This document shows positions 1-8,223 of a stretch of 64,000 nucleotides of DNA, in pieces. The DNA is from Marinifilum sp. N1E240 (GTDB taxonomy: Bacteria; Bacteroidota; Bacteroidia; Bacteroidales; Marinifilaceae): contig NZ_WHKF01000002.1 in NCBI RefSeq assembly GCF_009295825.1, forward strand, positions 930,001-994,000, given 5' to 3'. Below the pieces are notes generated by a model. The model did not search any database. It was not told where the DNA came from and saw only the letters and a list, made by a program, of their open reading frames with translations. A program made the translations under genes and the position numbers. Within the stretch, counting starts at the first letter, position 1. Every line of letters begins with the position of its first letter.

Positions 1-2751
1 CGCTTTCGACTCGTAAACATTCTTGATCACCGGATATGCTTGCTTGGCAATAGCTTCTGTTTTTCTAATATATGAATCACGTACAACTTCATTGATCTTC
101 TCAGCAATTACCTCAGGAGTTTCTTTTAAGAATTCCTCTTCAGTAACTGGAGATTCAATAGAGAAGGTACGAATCAAGTCCATTTTGAACTCTTCGAAAT
201 CGCCACCATGATTTTCATTGGCAATTACTTCAGATACATCGTACATCATATTGGCAATATCAACCTGAATACGCTCTCCGAATAAGGCATGACGACGACG
301 CTTGTAAATTACCTCACGCTGTGAGTTCATTACATCATCGTACTCCAATAAACGCTTACGAATACCAAAGTTATTCTCTTCCACTTTCTTCTGAGCACGC
401 TCGATAGATTTGGTAATCATGCTATGCTGAATTACCTCACCTTCCTGAAGACCCATACGGTCCATTAACTTCACAATACGATCGGAGCTAAACAGACGCA
501 TCAAATCATCTTCAAGAGATACAAAGAACTGAGAAGAACCTACATCTCCCTGACGACCTGCACGACCACGTAACTGACGGTCGACACGACGAGAATCGTG
601 ACGCTCGGTACCAATAATTGCCAAACCACCTGCAGCTTTCACTTCATCAGATAATTTAATATCGGTACCACGACCAGCCATATTGGTTGCAATGGTTACG
701 GTTCCTGCCTGACCTGCTTCAGCTACAATATCAGCCTCACGCTGGTGCAATTTCGCATTCAGTACGTTGTGTTTAATTCCGCGAATCTTAAGCATTCTAC
801 CTAACAATTCTGAAATCTCAACTGAAGTTGTACCTACCAATACCGGACGACCAGCATTAACCAGATCAACAATCTCATCGATAACCGCAGCATATTTCTC
901 ACGCTTTGTTTTGTACACCAAATCATCACGGTCATCACGAGCGATAGGACGGTTGGTTGGAATTACAACCACCTCTAATTTATAAATATCCCATAATTCA
1001 CCAGCTTCGGTTTCCGCAGTACCGGTCATACCCGAAAGCTTGCTATACATTCTAAAGTAGTTCTGCAAGGTAATGGTAGCGAATGTTTGAGTAGCTGCCT
1101 CAATCTTCACACTCTCCTTAGCTTCAATTGCCTGGTGTAAACCATCAGAATAACGACGACCTTCCATAATACGACCGGTCTGCTCGTCAACAATCTTCAC
1201 CTTACCATCCATCAACACATACTCTACATCTTTCTCGAATAAGGTATATGCTTTCAACAGCTGATTTACCGTGTGTACACGTTCTGTTTTAACAGAATAA
1301 GACTGGATCATCTCATCCTTTTTTCTCAATTTTTCTTCATCAGGAAGATCTGACTTTTCAATATCATTGATTTCTGTTCCAATATCCGGCAATACAAAGA
1401 ATCCTGTATCATCAGTATCAGCACTTAATAAATCAATACCTTTATCTGTTAATTCAATTGAGTTTTGTTTCTCATCAATCACAAAAAACAGCTCATCAGT
1501 AATAATGTGCATGTTTTTGTTGTTCTCCTGCATGTAGAAGTTCTCAGTCTTTAATAAGGTAGCCTTATTCCCCTGCTCACTTAAATACTTAATTAAAGGT
1601 TTCATTTTTGGTAAACCTTTAAAAGTTCTTAGCAATAGCTTCGCTCCTTCTTCGTGCTCCTTCTTATCTTCGCTATTCAATAAACGTTTTGCATCGGTAA
1701 AAATTTTCATTACCAAATCGTTCTGAGCTTTCACGATTTTCTGAATCTGAGGCTTTAAAGAATCAAACTGCTGATCATCTCCTCTTGGAATAGGACCTGA
1801 AATAATCAAAGGTGTACGAGCGTCATCAACCAATACCGAGTCAACCTCGTCGACAATTGAATAGTTGTGACGACGCTGAACCAAATCCTTAGGATTGGTA
1901 GCCATATTATCACGCAAGTAGTCGAAACCAAATTCGTTATTGGTACCAAAAGTAATATCCGAAGCATAAGCTTTTCTACGCTCGTCTGAATTTGGAGAGT
2001 GCTTATCGATACAGTCCACAGATAAACCGTGGAATTGATACAATGGTCCCATCCATTCCGAGTCACGCTTAGCCAGGTAATCATTCACAGTTACTACGTG
2101 AACACCACGTCCGGTTAATGCATTTAGGAATACAGGTAAGGTTGCCACTAAGGTTTTACCCTCACCCGTTGCCATCTCGGCAATTTTACCCTGATGAAGA
2201 ACAGTACCACCAATCAACTGTACATCATAGTGAATCATGTTCCAGGTCACTTCTGTACCACCAGCAGTCCATGAATTGAAGAACACAGCTTTATCGCCAT
2301 CAATTTGCACATTGTCGAAATGTGGAGCCAAATCGCGGTCGAATTGAGTTGCTGTAACTTCAATTTCTTCATTCTCGGTTAATCTTCGAGCAGTATCTTT
2401 AACAACAGCAAAAGCAGTAGGAAGAATCTCTTCCAAAACCTCTTCTATTTTCCCATCAATCTGCTCTTCTATCTTATCGATTTTATCGTAAGTTTCTTCT
2501 TTCTCGTTTACAGTAAGACCACCATTCTCGATCTTATCTTTTAAAGCAGTTACCTGATCAGCTTCAGCCTGCACGTAATCTTTAATGCGCTGCTTTAACT
2601 TCTCAGATTCCTCACGAATACCATCGTGACTCAAGTGCTTCACTCTGTCGTATTCTGCGGTAATTTTCCCCAAATAAGGAGACAACTCTTTTAAGTCTCT
2701 GTCTGATTTGTTCCCAAACAGTTTGCCTAATGTTTTATTTATAAAACTCAT
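1..2751 (-). CDS. secA: Protein translocase ATPase SecA (C-terminus cut off by window edge)
   Basis: SecA is the cytosolic motor ATPase that pushes unfolded preproteins through SecYEG. About 917 codons are visible, starting [13 protein letters not shown] at 2751. The Walker A stretch MATGEGKT lies near residue 195, DEVDS (DEAD box) near 300, the [12 protein letters not shown] region near 535 and the helicase motif [11 protein letters not shown] near 690. Between the DEAD box and the preprotein-binding region there is the long insertion usual for Bacteroidota SecA (family about 1,100 aa). The C-terminal linker and any zinc-binding tail lie beyond position 1. The gene has no close upstream partner: the next gene ends at 2855. 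Identification is secure. Confidence 0.97.
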   Translation of the reverse strand, partial: MSFINKTLGKLFGNKSDRDLKELSPYLGKITAEYDRVKHLSHDGIREESEKLKQRIKDYVQAEADQVTALKDKIENGGLTVNEKEETYDKIDKIEEQIDGKIEEVLEEILPTAFAVVKDTARRLTENEEIEVTATQFDRDLAPHFDNVQIDGDKAVFFNSWTAGGTEVTWNMIHYDVQLIGGTVLHQGKIAEMATGEGKTLVATLPVFLNALTGRGVHVVTVNDYLAKRDSEWMGPLYQFHGLSVDCIDKHSPNSDERRKAYASDITFGTNNEFGFDYLRDNMATNPKDLVQRRHNYSIVDEVDSVLVDDARTPLIISGPIPRGDDQQFDSLKPQIQKIVKAQNDLVMKIFTDAKRLLNSEDKKEHEEGAKLLLRTFKGLPKMKPLIKYLSEQGNKATLLKTENFYMQENNKNMHIITDELFFVIDEKQNSIELTDKGIDLLSADTDDTGFFVLPDIGTEINDIEKSDLPDEEKLRKKDEMIQSYSVKTERVHTVNQLLKAYTLFEKDVEYVLMDGKVKIVDEQTGRIMEGRRYSDGLHQAIEAKESVKIEAATQTFATITLQNYFRMYSKLSGMTGTAETEAGELWDIYKLEVVVIPTNRPIARDDRDDLVYKTKREKYAAVIDEIVDLVNAGRPVLVGTTSVEISELLGRMLKIRGIKHNVLNAKLHQREADIVAEAGQAGTVTIATNMAGRGTDIKLSDEVKAAGGLAIIGTERHDSRRVDRQLRGRAGRQGDVGSSQFFVSLEDDLMRLFSSDRIVKLMDRMGLQEGEVIQHSMITKSIERAQKKVEENNFGIRKRLLEYDDVMNSQREVIYKRRRHALFGERIQVDIANMMYDVSEVIANENHGGDFEEFKMDLIRTFSIESPVTEEEFLKETPEVIAEKINEVVRDSYIRKTEAIAKQAYPVIKNVYESKA

Positions 2752-2854
2752 CTTGATGTATTGATTTCAATATGTAAATGCACCCAAAAGCATTGAGATG
2801 CAAGGTATTTGTACGTTAACTAATAAAATTGCCCGAATTTGGACCTTTGAAATG

Positions 2855-3241
2855 TTAGCAAAGAATGCCAGGAGCACGAATATGAGTATCGCCCTCAGGT
2901 ATTTGATTGTAGTAAACTTCGGAATAAGCACTCACTCCTCTATACTCTTCAGGTAAAGGATGATTGAGCAAGAATTTCTTTTGATTTAAGGCAGGGATTT
3001 TAGGTAAATTATCCAGAACTGATAGTTCTTCGGTATTCGAAAAACATGTTCCAGCAATTTGCTCCTGCTCCACTTGCACCAATATTGGTGAAGAAAAAGA
3101 TTCATCGAAGTCCTGAATATGATTTGCATACCATTCTGCAAACAGTTGCTGATCCACTGCAAACTCCTGACCATTGGCGGTAGGCACAGCGGCTGCACAA
3201 CCTGTGAGCACACAAAAAACTACTATGAGGTATCTATTCAT
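2855..3241 (-). CDS. Small predicted lipoprotein, unknown function
   Basis: Codes for about 128 aa if read from MNRYLIVVFCVLTGC; in-frame ATGs at 3247 and 3256 would add two or five residues before the basic residue of the signal peptide and are less likely. The hydrophobic stretch ending in a lipobox-like LTGC suggests a type II signal peptide with Cys15 lipidated. The mature part is acidic, contains a second Cys in the middle and ends in ...GILC. No family recognised. It lies between secA and a SnoaL-like gene on the same strand, 100 bp from the secA start; no functional link is evident. Confidence 0.6.
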   Translation of the reverse strand: MNRYLIVVFCVLTGCAAAVPTANGQEFAVDQQLFAEWYANHIQDFDESFSSPILVQVEQEQIAGTCFSNTEELSVLDNLPKIPALNQKKFLLNHPLPEEYRGVSAYSEVYYNQIPEGDTHIRAPGILC

Positions 3242-3324
3242 ATCCATCGACACCAAAAGTAGAAATTTTTATTTGTTTGAAGCCTTATTTTATGAAAATA
3301 ATTTTACCAAAAGCACACTTGCGT

Positions 3325-3840
3325 TTAATATAACTTGTTCTGACCATTTCGATCAAACTCTTCTTGCCCTATAATCTGTCCATTAATACTGGTTGAATCC
3401 CAATCCTGAACAATTTTCCAAGTTCCAGATATCTTCTTCAAAACAATATGAAATTGCCCATAATGAATGGAAGTTTCATCTTTTAAAGTGGTTGAAATTC
3501 TATAAAAGCCCACTTCATATGATGTATCCGCATTGGTATGTCGGCTTTCAAACCAAAAATCGAGCTTTACCTTCGTCGACTTTTCTCTAAGCATTTTAAA
3601 TCTTTCGATGTTCTTCGCTTTGAATAAATTCTGAGTATCAATTCCATTGGGAGTTACACGTAAGCTTTCATCTGCATAAATTGCATTTAAAGCCTTCGAA
3701 TCAATGGTTTCAAATGCAGCTTTGAATTCATGCCACACTTTATGGTCGATTTCCGTTTGTATACTTTCCATATTGGTTTGAGCTGATGTGATCATTGAAG
3801 ATAACAGGAATACTACAATGGCAATTGTTCTCATTGACAA
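3325..3840 (-). CDS. Secreted SnoaL/DUF4440-like (NTF2-fold) protein
   Basis: A 171-aa protein with a cleavable signal peptide (MSMRTIAIVVFLLSSMITSAQ). The rest reads as a single NTF2-like domain: a helix with HEFKAAFETIDSKALNAIYADESLRVTPNG, typical of DUF4440/SnoaL-like proteins, then beta strands with RISTTLKDETSIHYGQFHIVLKK and a terminal GTWKIVQDWDS. Such proteins bind small molecules or have isomerase-like folds, but a substrate cannot be named. It is exported, so it probably acts in the periplasm. It stands alone between the ferritin gene and the lipoprotein gene. Confidence 0.7.
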   Translation of the reverse strand: MSMRTIAIVVFLLSSMITSAQTNMESIQTEIDHKVWHEFKAAFETIDSKALNAIYADESLRVTPNGIDTQNLFKAKNIERFKMLREKSTKVKLDFWFESRHTNADTSYEVGFYRISTTLKDETSIHYGQFHIVLKKISGTWKIVQDWDSTSINGQIIGQEEFDRNGQNKLY

Positions 3841-3911
3841 AAGTTTTCTTTTAAAGATAATCTCTTTTTTTATCCTCTATCCAATTTATCTGGTAAGATG
3901 AAAACATTTAA

Positions 3912-3949
3912 TCGTAAAAAAACAAAAGCCCCACAAAATGTGAGGCTTT
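3912..3949 (-). terminator. Rho-independent terminator of the ferritin gene
   Basis: The arms AAGCCTCAC (3940-3948) and GTGGGGCTT (3926-3934) pair with one G-T wobble across a 5-nt loop, and on the minus strand are followed by a run of seven T (3915-3921). It lies 22 bp beyond the ferritin stop codon. Confidence 0.8.
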
Positions 3950-3970
3950 CCAATATCCTAAGTACAGAAC

Positions 3971-4483
3971 TTATGCGTTAGCTGGTGCTACAAAAGTTCT
4001 TGTTTTAAACTCTTTGTCCATCATGTAAAGACCATGACCTTCGCCTTTGAACATCTTCAACTGATCAAGGATTTCTCCTACACCAGCTTCTTCTTCCACC
4101 TGCTCGTCAACGAACCATTGTAAGAAGTTTACTGTTGCGTGATCTTTTTCCTGAATTGCAACATTCATGCATCCGTTGATTAGACTTGTTACCTTTTCTT
4201 CGTGTGCCAACGTCTCTTCGTAAATATTTAAAACACCATCCCACTCAGAAGGAACCTCAGCAATTGGCTCCAAAATTACTCTTCCTCCACGCTCGTTCAC
4301 ATAATCCAACATCTTCATTGCATGGAAAGTTTCTTCTTCGAACTGAACTTTCATCCAGTTAGCGAAACCTGGCATTCCGTTCGCATTAAAATAGTTCGAC
4401 ATTGAAAGGTAAAAATACGCCGACCAAAATTCAGCATTGATCTGCTCATTCAAAATCTTCTCTACATTTTTATTGATAGCCAT
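3971..4483 (-). CDS. ftnA: Ferritin (non-heme iron storage protein)
   Basis: A 170-aa ferritin subunit, the usual length. The ferroxidase ligands are visible: Glu18 in the first helix (NAEFWSAYFYLSMSNYF), Glu51 and His54 (EEETFHAMKMLDYV), Glu95 and Gln128. Ferritins form 24-mers that oxidise Fe(II) and store it as a mineral core, lowering Fenton chemistry. The gene is monocistronic: a terminator follows it and a possible -7 element (TATTTTTG, minus strand, 4519-4526) lies about 40 bp upstream of the start. Assignment is secure; the exact subfamily (FtnA-like) is an inference from length and motif. Confidence 0.95.
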   Translation of the reverse strand: MAINKNVEKILNEQINAEFWSAYFYLSMSNYFNANGMPGFANWMKVQFEEETFHAMKMLDYVNERGGRVILEPIAEVPSEWDGVLNIYEETLAHEEKVTSLINGCMNVAIQEKDHATVNFLQWFVDEQVEEEAGVGEILDQLKMFKGEGHGLYMMDKEFKTRTFVAPANA

Positions 4484-4819
4484 AATATATAATCTTTTTT
4501 GTGTGTTCTAATTTCCCTCAAAAATACAAGAAATCTAGTATTCCTTATTTTTTATCCATCAATTTTATGCTTATTTAAACTGAAACTAAATACTGAAATA
4601 GAAAGAGCAGAATACAAGTATCTGCATTTAGAACAATTGAATCTTAAAAAAGTTTATAATCAGCAAAATACATTGAATCCAACATGCTCCTTTAGCAAAA
4701 AAAACACCTCAATAGAATCTAATCTAAGGAGGTATTCAAACTTAAACTGCAGAAATACTATGCTTCGAGACAACATAGGTCTACAAAATCAAATAATCCA
4801 CTACTGGATAACACAAATT
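4484..4819. other. AT-rich intergenic stretch, no gene seen
   Basis: Upstream region of the ferritin gene. A plus-strand open frame runs through it (4499-4897), but its composition (Asn, Leu, Cys rich, no domain, no start signal) is that of random AT-rich DNA. Apart from the possible ferritin promoter near 4519-4526 nothing is supported here. Confidence 0.5.
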
Positions 4820-4963
4820 TTAAACTTTATTGGGGTTCTTACCGGCAGAACAATCTGTTACTTCTGCTCTTTTTATCATCCATTCTTCAACGAATAAGGA
4901 CATCCCATTTACGGATTGCACTCTAATACTTGATTGATCTTTCTTCACCGATAATACTTTCAT
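4820..4963 (-). CDS. Possible small protein, 47 aa
   Basis: The minus-strand frame from the ATG at 4963 to the TAA at 4820 reads MKVLSVKKDQSSIRVQSVNG and continues with GMSLFVEEWMIKRAEVTDC. It has a charged, protein-like composition with alternating polar and hydrophobic residues, which is unlike the translation of the surrounding AT-rich DNA in other frames. No family is recognised and no clear promoter was found. It could be a real small gene or chance. Confidence 0.35.
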   Translation of the reverse strand: MKVLSVKKDQSSIRVQSVNGMSLFVEEWMIKRAEVTDCSAGKNPNKV

Positions 4964-5082
4964 GTCGAATTGTTTTAAATCTCAATTTTATTTTACAGTA
5001 ACAAAGAAAGCGAGTTGTAAACTCCCTCACAATCCCAATATATAATGATTTTACCGAGCTTTTAATTGCAATTAGAGGAAAC

Positions 5083-5125
5083 AAAAAAAAACTCACCAAA
5101 GTGTAGCAAACTACCTTAGGTGAGT
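5083..5125 (-). terminator. Rho-independent terminator after the fldA-DUF2023 pair
   Basis: On the minus strand ACTCACC (5119-5125) pairs with GGTGAGT (5091-5097), the stem extends inward through TAAGGTAG/CTACACTT with one bulge, and the stem is followed by eight T (5083-5090). It lies about 60 bp beyond the DUF2023 stop codon. Confidence 0.85.
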
Positions 5126-5188
5126 ATAGAATTAATAGCGAAAGAAAAAAACTTACTAAGATGTGTTAAAATGTATGATTTAAATAGG

Positions 5189-5575
5189 CTAACCCGCAAG
5201 CTGCGATTCTAAAATTTCTAAATCGATACCCTTACGTTTGATATATCTATCGTATTGCTGGCTTCTATCATAGCCAAGCATAATGCCCAGAATAAAATCC
5301 TGTTCATCGCTAAAATCCGATAAAGATTTATCTCCAAAAGATTGAACGATTTGAATGCACTCGTCCTTACCAAAAAACACATTGATCTTATTCGCACTCA
5401 CATTCTGTAGAAAATAGCTGATCCCCTTTCGTTTCAGCAAGTTCTCGGTTTTATCTCTTTCATTACTATTCATGGTGTGCAAAACCAAGCTTCTTAAGCC
5501 TTTATTGTACTCGTAAACGTGGTGAATCAGTATCTGCATGTCAGCAGTTTTATAGTCGGCGCAAGTTAGTTTCAT
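5189..5575 (-). CDS. DUF2023 family protein (flavodoxin neighbour)
   Basis: A 128-aa cytosolic protein without signal peptide or membrane segment. The pattern LIHHVYEYNKGLRSLVLHT near the start, then LLKRKGISYFLQNVS and the end LGIMLGYDRSQQYDRYIKR match the DUF2023 family, which in Bacteroidota is usually found next to a flavodoxin. That is the case here: the flavodoxin gene lies upstream on the same strand, 143 bp away, and a strong terminator follows. Function is not known; a role in flavodoxin-dependent metabolism or in control of flavodoxin is an inference from the neighbourhood only. Confidence 0.72.
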   Translation of the reverse strand: MKLTCADYKTADMQILIHHVYEYNKGLRSLVLHTMNSNERDKTENLLKRKGISYFLQNVSANKINVFFGKDECIQIVQSFGDKSLSDFSDEQDFILGIMLGYDRSQQYDRYIKRKGIDLEILESQLAG

Positions 5576-5718
5576 CTGTTTGTATTTTCTTCGGATTGTC
5601 TATAATTTAAATAGCTTGTAAATTGGAAAGTGGCAAGTAAATTCTTCACTCTGGTCCTGAATTGAAACAAACAAAACACAGGCTACAGCATCGAAATTTA
5701 CCTGCTCTTTCACCAAAC

Positions 5719-6225
5719 CTAATTAAACTGATTTCTGATTTGTTCTGCCCACGATTTCAATCTTGAAGCAGTTAGTTCGTCCTGATTATCGGCATCGAGA
5801 GCCAAACCTACCAGCTGACCTTCTTTCTCCGCTCTACTGCTGTCGTACTCGTATCCTTCTGTTGGTATCTCACCAATTAACTCACAGGATTTGTCCTTCA
5901 GCAATTCGTAAATCTCACCCATACCATCCACAAAAGAATCGGAGTAGGAATACTGATCACCCAAACCGTAAATGGCTAGTTTTTTACCACTCAAATTGGC
6001 ATTTGATAGTTCAGATAAAAAGTCTTCAAAATCGTCTTGCAGATCTCCAATACCCCAGGTTGATGTTCCTAGAATGATATTCGAGAAGTTTTCAAGGTCG
6101 GCTAATTTGGCTTCCGCCACATCAAATGTCTCCACCTTGTCTTCACCCAACTCCTTTTGCAATTGCTTTGCCACTGCTTCGGTATTACCGGTTGACGAAC
6201 CGTAAAAAATTCCTATGTTTTGCAT
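5719..6225 (-). CDS. fldA: Flavodoxin
   Basis: A 168-aa long-chain flavodoxin when read from MQNIGIFYGSSTGNTEAVA. The open frame extends 20 codons further upstream, but those residues do not belong to the family and the internal start places the FMN phosphate loop (GSSTGNTE) at its usual position, residues 9-16. The second FMN loop (GTSTWGIGDLQDDF) and the third (YGLGDQYSYSDSFVDGMG) are also present. Flavodoxin carries low-potential electrons in place of ferredoxin, often when iron is scarce. The neighbouring ferritin and DUF2023 genes fit an iron or redox theme. Confidence 0.93.
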   Translation of the reverse strand: MQNIGIFYGSSTGNTEAVAKQLQKELGEDKVETFDVAEAKLADLENFSNIILGTSTWGIGDLQDDFEDFLSELSNANLSGKKLAIYGLGDQYSYSDSFVDGMGEIYELLKDKSCELIGEIPTEGYEYDSSRAEKEGQLVGLALDADNQDELTASRLKSWAEQIRNQFN

Positions 6226-6437
6226 CTTGTTTTTATTTAGATTGATTACAGACACAAAAGTAAGAGCACAAGACATGCCTGTCAATCACTATTTGTTATG
6301 ATTTGTGAGTTATGGAGTATTTTTGATTTGAATTGATAAACCAGAGGTTTTAGAGTTTCGGGCTTTCTTGTTATCTCTGTTTATTGAATTCTATTCGCAT
6401 CACATATTGAACAGATCACTTCATCCTTCCTCCTCGC

Positions 6438-6517
6438 AACTTTATGATTCCCTAACATGACTAGCATCTTGAAGATGCTTGTCATGTATTCTGCTCAACA
6501 GACAAACCTGTTGTCTG
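6438..6517. repeat. REP-like palindromic repeat, copy 1
   Basis: A 33-bp near-perfect palindrome (6455-6487; arms ACATGACTAGCATCTT and AAGATGCTTGTCATGT around a central G, one mismatch) sits inside a longer unit that starts TGATTCCCTA and continues ATTCTGCTCAACAGACAAA. The same unit recurs at 7905-7980 in the same orientation. This copy has a second hairpin, CAGACAA-N5-TTGTCTG (6499-6517), which the other copy lacks. Confidence 0.85.
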
Positions 6518-6589
6518 GTCAGGAAGTACTAATTTAAGATAGGCTAGCATTTCATCACAAATTGGTCCTTGTGGTATAATAGTTAGGGA

Positions 6590-6618
6590 ACAGAAAAGCC
6601 TCCTGGTATGGGAGGCTT
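6590..6618 (-). terminator. Likely terminator after the small membrane protein gene
   Basis: AAGCCTCC (6596-6603) and GGAGGCTT (6611-6618) form a perfect 8-bp stem with a 7-nt loop; on the minus strand it is followed by TTCTG, so the T tract is short. It lies 51 bp beyond the stop at 6669. Confidence 0.6.
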
Positions 6619-6668
6619 CTACATATACTTAAAGTTTTATTGTCTTACTTTACATTATTCACATTCAA

Positions 6669-7061
6669 TCATTTGGATAAATACATCAACTTGTAAATTT
6701 CCTCTACACCAAATAAAACACAAAGTGAAATAATAGCTACAATTGCCATAATATCAGGGTTTTCTATTGATTCTTTATCGATAAACGCCCAAATAAATCC
6801 AATTAAAACAAAAGTATTGACGATTAAGAAAATATAGATAGGTATCCTATTTTTTATTGTTTGATTCACAATTTGCTTCCAACCGCTAATAATCAAAAAC
6901 AAACTATAATATTCCATAATCGACAAAACAATTACAAATCCAATAATATTACCTAGATCACCAGACTTAAGATTATTAATTAGCCAAATCCCAGCAAAAC
7001 ACGCCATACCACCTATTAAAACCCTAATTATTCCTGATATTTTATTGAATAGTCTTTTCAT
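6669..7061 (-). CDS. Small integral membrane protein, unknown function
   Basis: A 130-aa protein with about four predicted membrane helices: residues 10-28 (IIRVLIGGMACFAGIWLI), 38-60 (IIGFVIVLSIMEYYSLFLII), 73-95 (IPIYIFLIVNTFVLIGFIWA) and 104-122 (IMAIVAIISLCVLFGV). The N-terminus is basic and there is no catalytic motif. It starts 9 bp after the stop of the GldM-like lipoprotein gene, so the two are probably co-transcribed. The pair lies between two copies of a palindromic repeat. No family recognised. Confidence 0.65.
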   Translation of the reverse strand: MKRLFNKISGIIRVLIGGMACFAGIWLINNLKSGDLGNIIGFVIVLSIMEYYSLFLIISGWKQIVNQTIKNRIPIYIFLIVNTFVLIGFIWAFIDKESIENPDIMAIVAIISLCVLFGVEEIYKLMYLSK

Positions 7062-7070
7062 TATTAATCT

Positions 7071-7823
7071 TTATTCTACAATAAAACTCTCTTCTAAATC
7101 CATAACTACTTCTACACCTTGATCACTAACCCAGGAAACTGTTCCACCCCAGACGTGGTTTCCTTTACTATTCGCCTTATACCTTACAATCCCCTCTCCT
7201 TGTGTTCCTAAAAACACCTCACAATTCTCAATTTTATACAAAGGAATTTTTGTTGTATCTATAGCTATTAAAAAAATCCTAGCCTCATATTCCTCTCCCA
7301 GTTTTACCTTATTGCTTTTTTCAACCACAACCGGACGAATTTTATTAAACTTAAAATCATGATTAGTAACTTCTCCAATAATTTCTTCTATAAATGAGGT
7401 ATGACATGTTTTTAAGAAAAGAACTGTCATTTTTCTCTCTTCCATACTCTTTGATTTTCCTAAAAGAATATCATTAATACATTCTCTACACTTTTTAAAC
7501 TCATCTTCCAGGTATCCATGCGTAAGACCTAATTCTACCATCTTATAATAATTAAACACAATTTCCTTGCTTTTATCACCATATCCATCGGTAACCAATA
7601 CTTCTTTTTGTACTTCATCAAAACGCTGATCTAAATTTCTTATGTATTCAAACAATCCCATATATTTTGCAGGATTCATAGTATACTTCAGATCAAGATC
7701 AGCTAACATCATACGGTACTTGCTATCAAGCAAACTTTCTTGCAGTTCAATCTGCTTTTGAATGTTAGGGTTCTGTTGACATCCTAATAGAAAAAGAATG
7801 AATAGAATGGGAATGTATTTCAT
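7071..7823 (-). CDS. Lipoprotein resembling the GldM periplasmic region
   Basis: A 250-aa protein with a lipoprotein signal (MKYIPILFILFLLGC, Cys15). After it comes a helical region (residues 20-160, LFEYIRNLDQRFDEVQKEVL and following) and a beta-rich C-terminal part with VVVEKSNKVKLGEEYEARIF near residue 170 and GIVRYKANSKGNHVWGG near 215. That order and wording recall the first two periplasmic domains of GldM/PorM of the type IX secretion and gliding motor, but the GldM membrane helix is replaced by a lipid anchor and the later domains are missing. This is pattern memory, not an alignment. A small membrane protein gene follows in the same operon. Confidence 0.5.
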   Translation of the reverse strand: MKYIPILFILFLLGCQQNPNIQKQIELQESLLDSKYRMMLADLDLKYTMNPAKYMGLFEYIRNLDQRFDEVQKEVLVTDGYGDKSKEIVFNYYKMVELGLTHGYLEDEFKKCRECINDILLGKSKSMEERKMTVLFLKTCHTSFIEEIIGEVTNHDFKFNKIRPVVVEKSNKVKLGEEYEARIFLIAIDTTKIPLYKIENCEVFLGTQGEGIVRYKANSKGNHVWGGTVSWVSDQGVEVVMDLEESFIVE

Positions 7824-7904
7824 TTTCGATATTTAAAATAGTAAATATTCTGATGTTAAATGTACTAAATTATACCAAGCTTACTAGCCCATTCGCAAAG
7901 CTTA

Positions 7905-7980
7905 TACTTGATGATTCCCTAACATGACAAGCATCTTCAAGATGCTAGTCATGTATTCTGCTCAACAGACAAAACCTGCC
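7905..7980. repeat. REP-like palindromic repeat, copy 2
   Basis: The second copy of the unit at 6438-6512, in the same orientation. The outer sequences (TGATTCCCTA and ATTCTGCTCAACAGACAAA) match directly, but the 33-bp core (7922-7954) is exactly the reverse complement of the core of copy 1: the off-palindrome bases and the central base are exchanged. Confidence 0.85.
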
Positions 7981-8056
7981 AACTAGATAAAAAATAGTCG
8001 GCACAAAGGCAGTATTACGCCTAGCACCTAATCCTACTCTGAATATGAAAACATGT

Positions 8057-8148
8057 CACAGCCTAATGTGGAAACCTTCAACACCTTAATGTGGAGAGCT
8101 TCCATAGCCTAGTGTGGAAGGTCTCAACAGCCTAATGTGGAGAGGCTC
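8057..8148. repeat. Tandem repeat, four units of 23 bp
   Basis: The core GCCTAATGTGGA (variants CCTTAATGTGGA and GCCTAGTGTGGA) recurs with an exact 23-bp period, at 8061, 8084, 8107 and 8130. The units have diverged at several places, so the array is not recent. It lies between the palindrome copy 2 and the terminator of the DUF4469 gene and has no open frame of note. Confidence 0.85.
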
Positions 8149-8164
8149 CATATTTTCAATTCAT

Positions 8165-8193
8165 AAAAAAGCCTTCCAAAAAAAGGAAGGCTT
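8165..8193 (-). terminator. Terminator of the DUF4469 gene
   Basis: AAGCCTTCC (minus strand 8185-8193) pairs with GGAAGGCTT (8169-8177) and is followed on the minus strand by a T run (8165-8170). It lies about 30 bp beyond the stop codon at 8224. Confidence 0.85.
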
Positions 8194-8223
8194 GTAGTAA
8201 CTCTTGAACTAATTGTATGTAGT

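Noticed and set aside
4499-4897. 132-aa plus-strand open frame beside ferritin
   Set aside because: Residue use is that of random AT-rich DNA, no domain or start signal, and it overlaps the ferritin upstream region and a better minus-strand candidate.
6226-6285. Longer start for flavodoxin
   Set aside because: The extra 20 residues are not in the family and would move the FMN loop away from its usual place; the ATG at 6225 fits.
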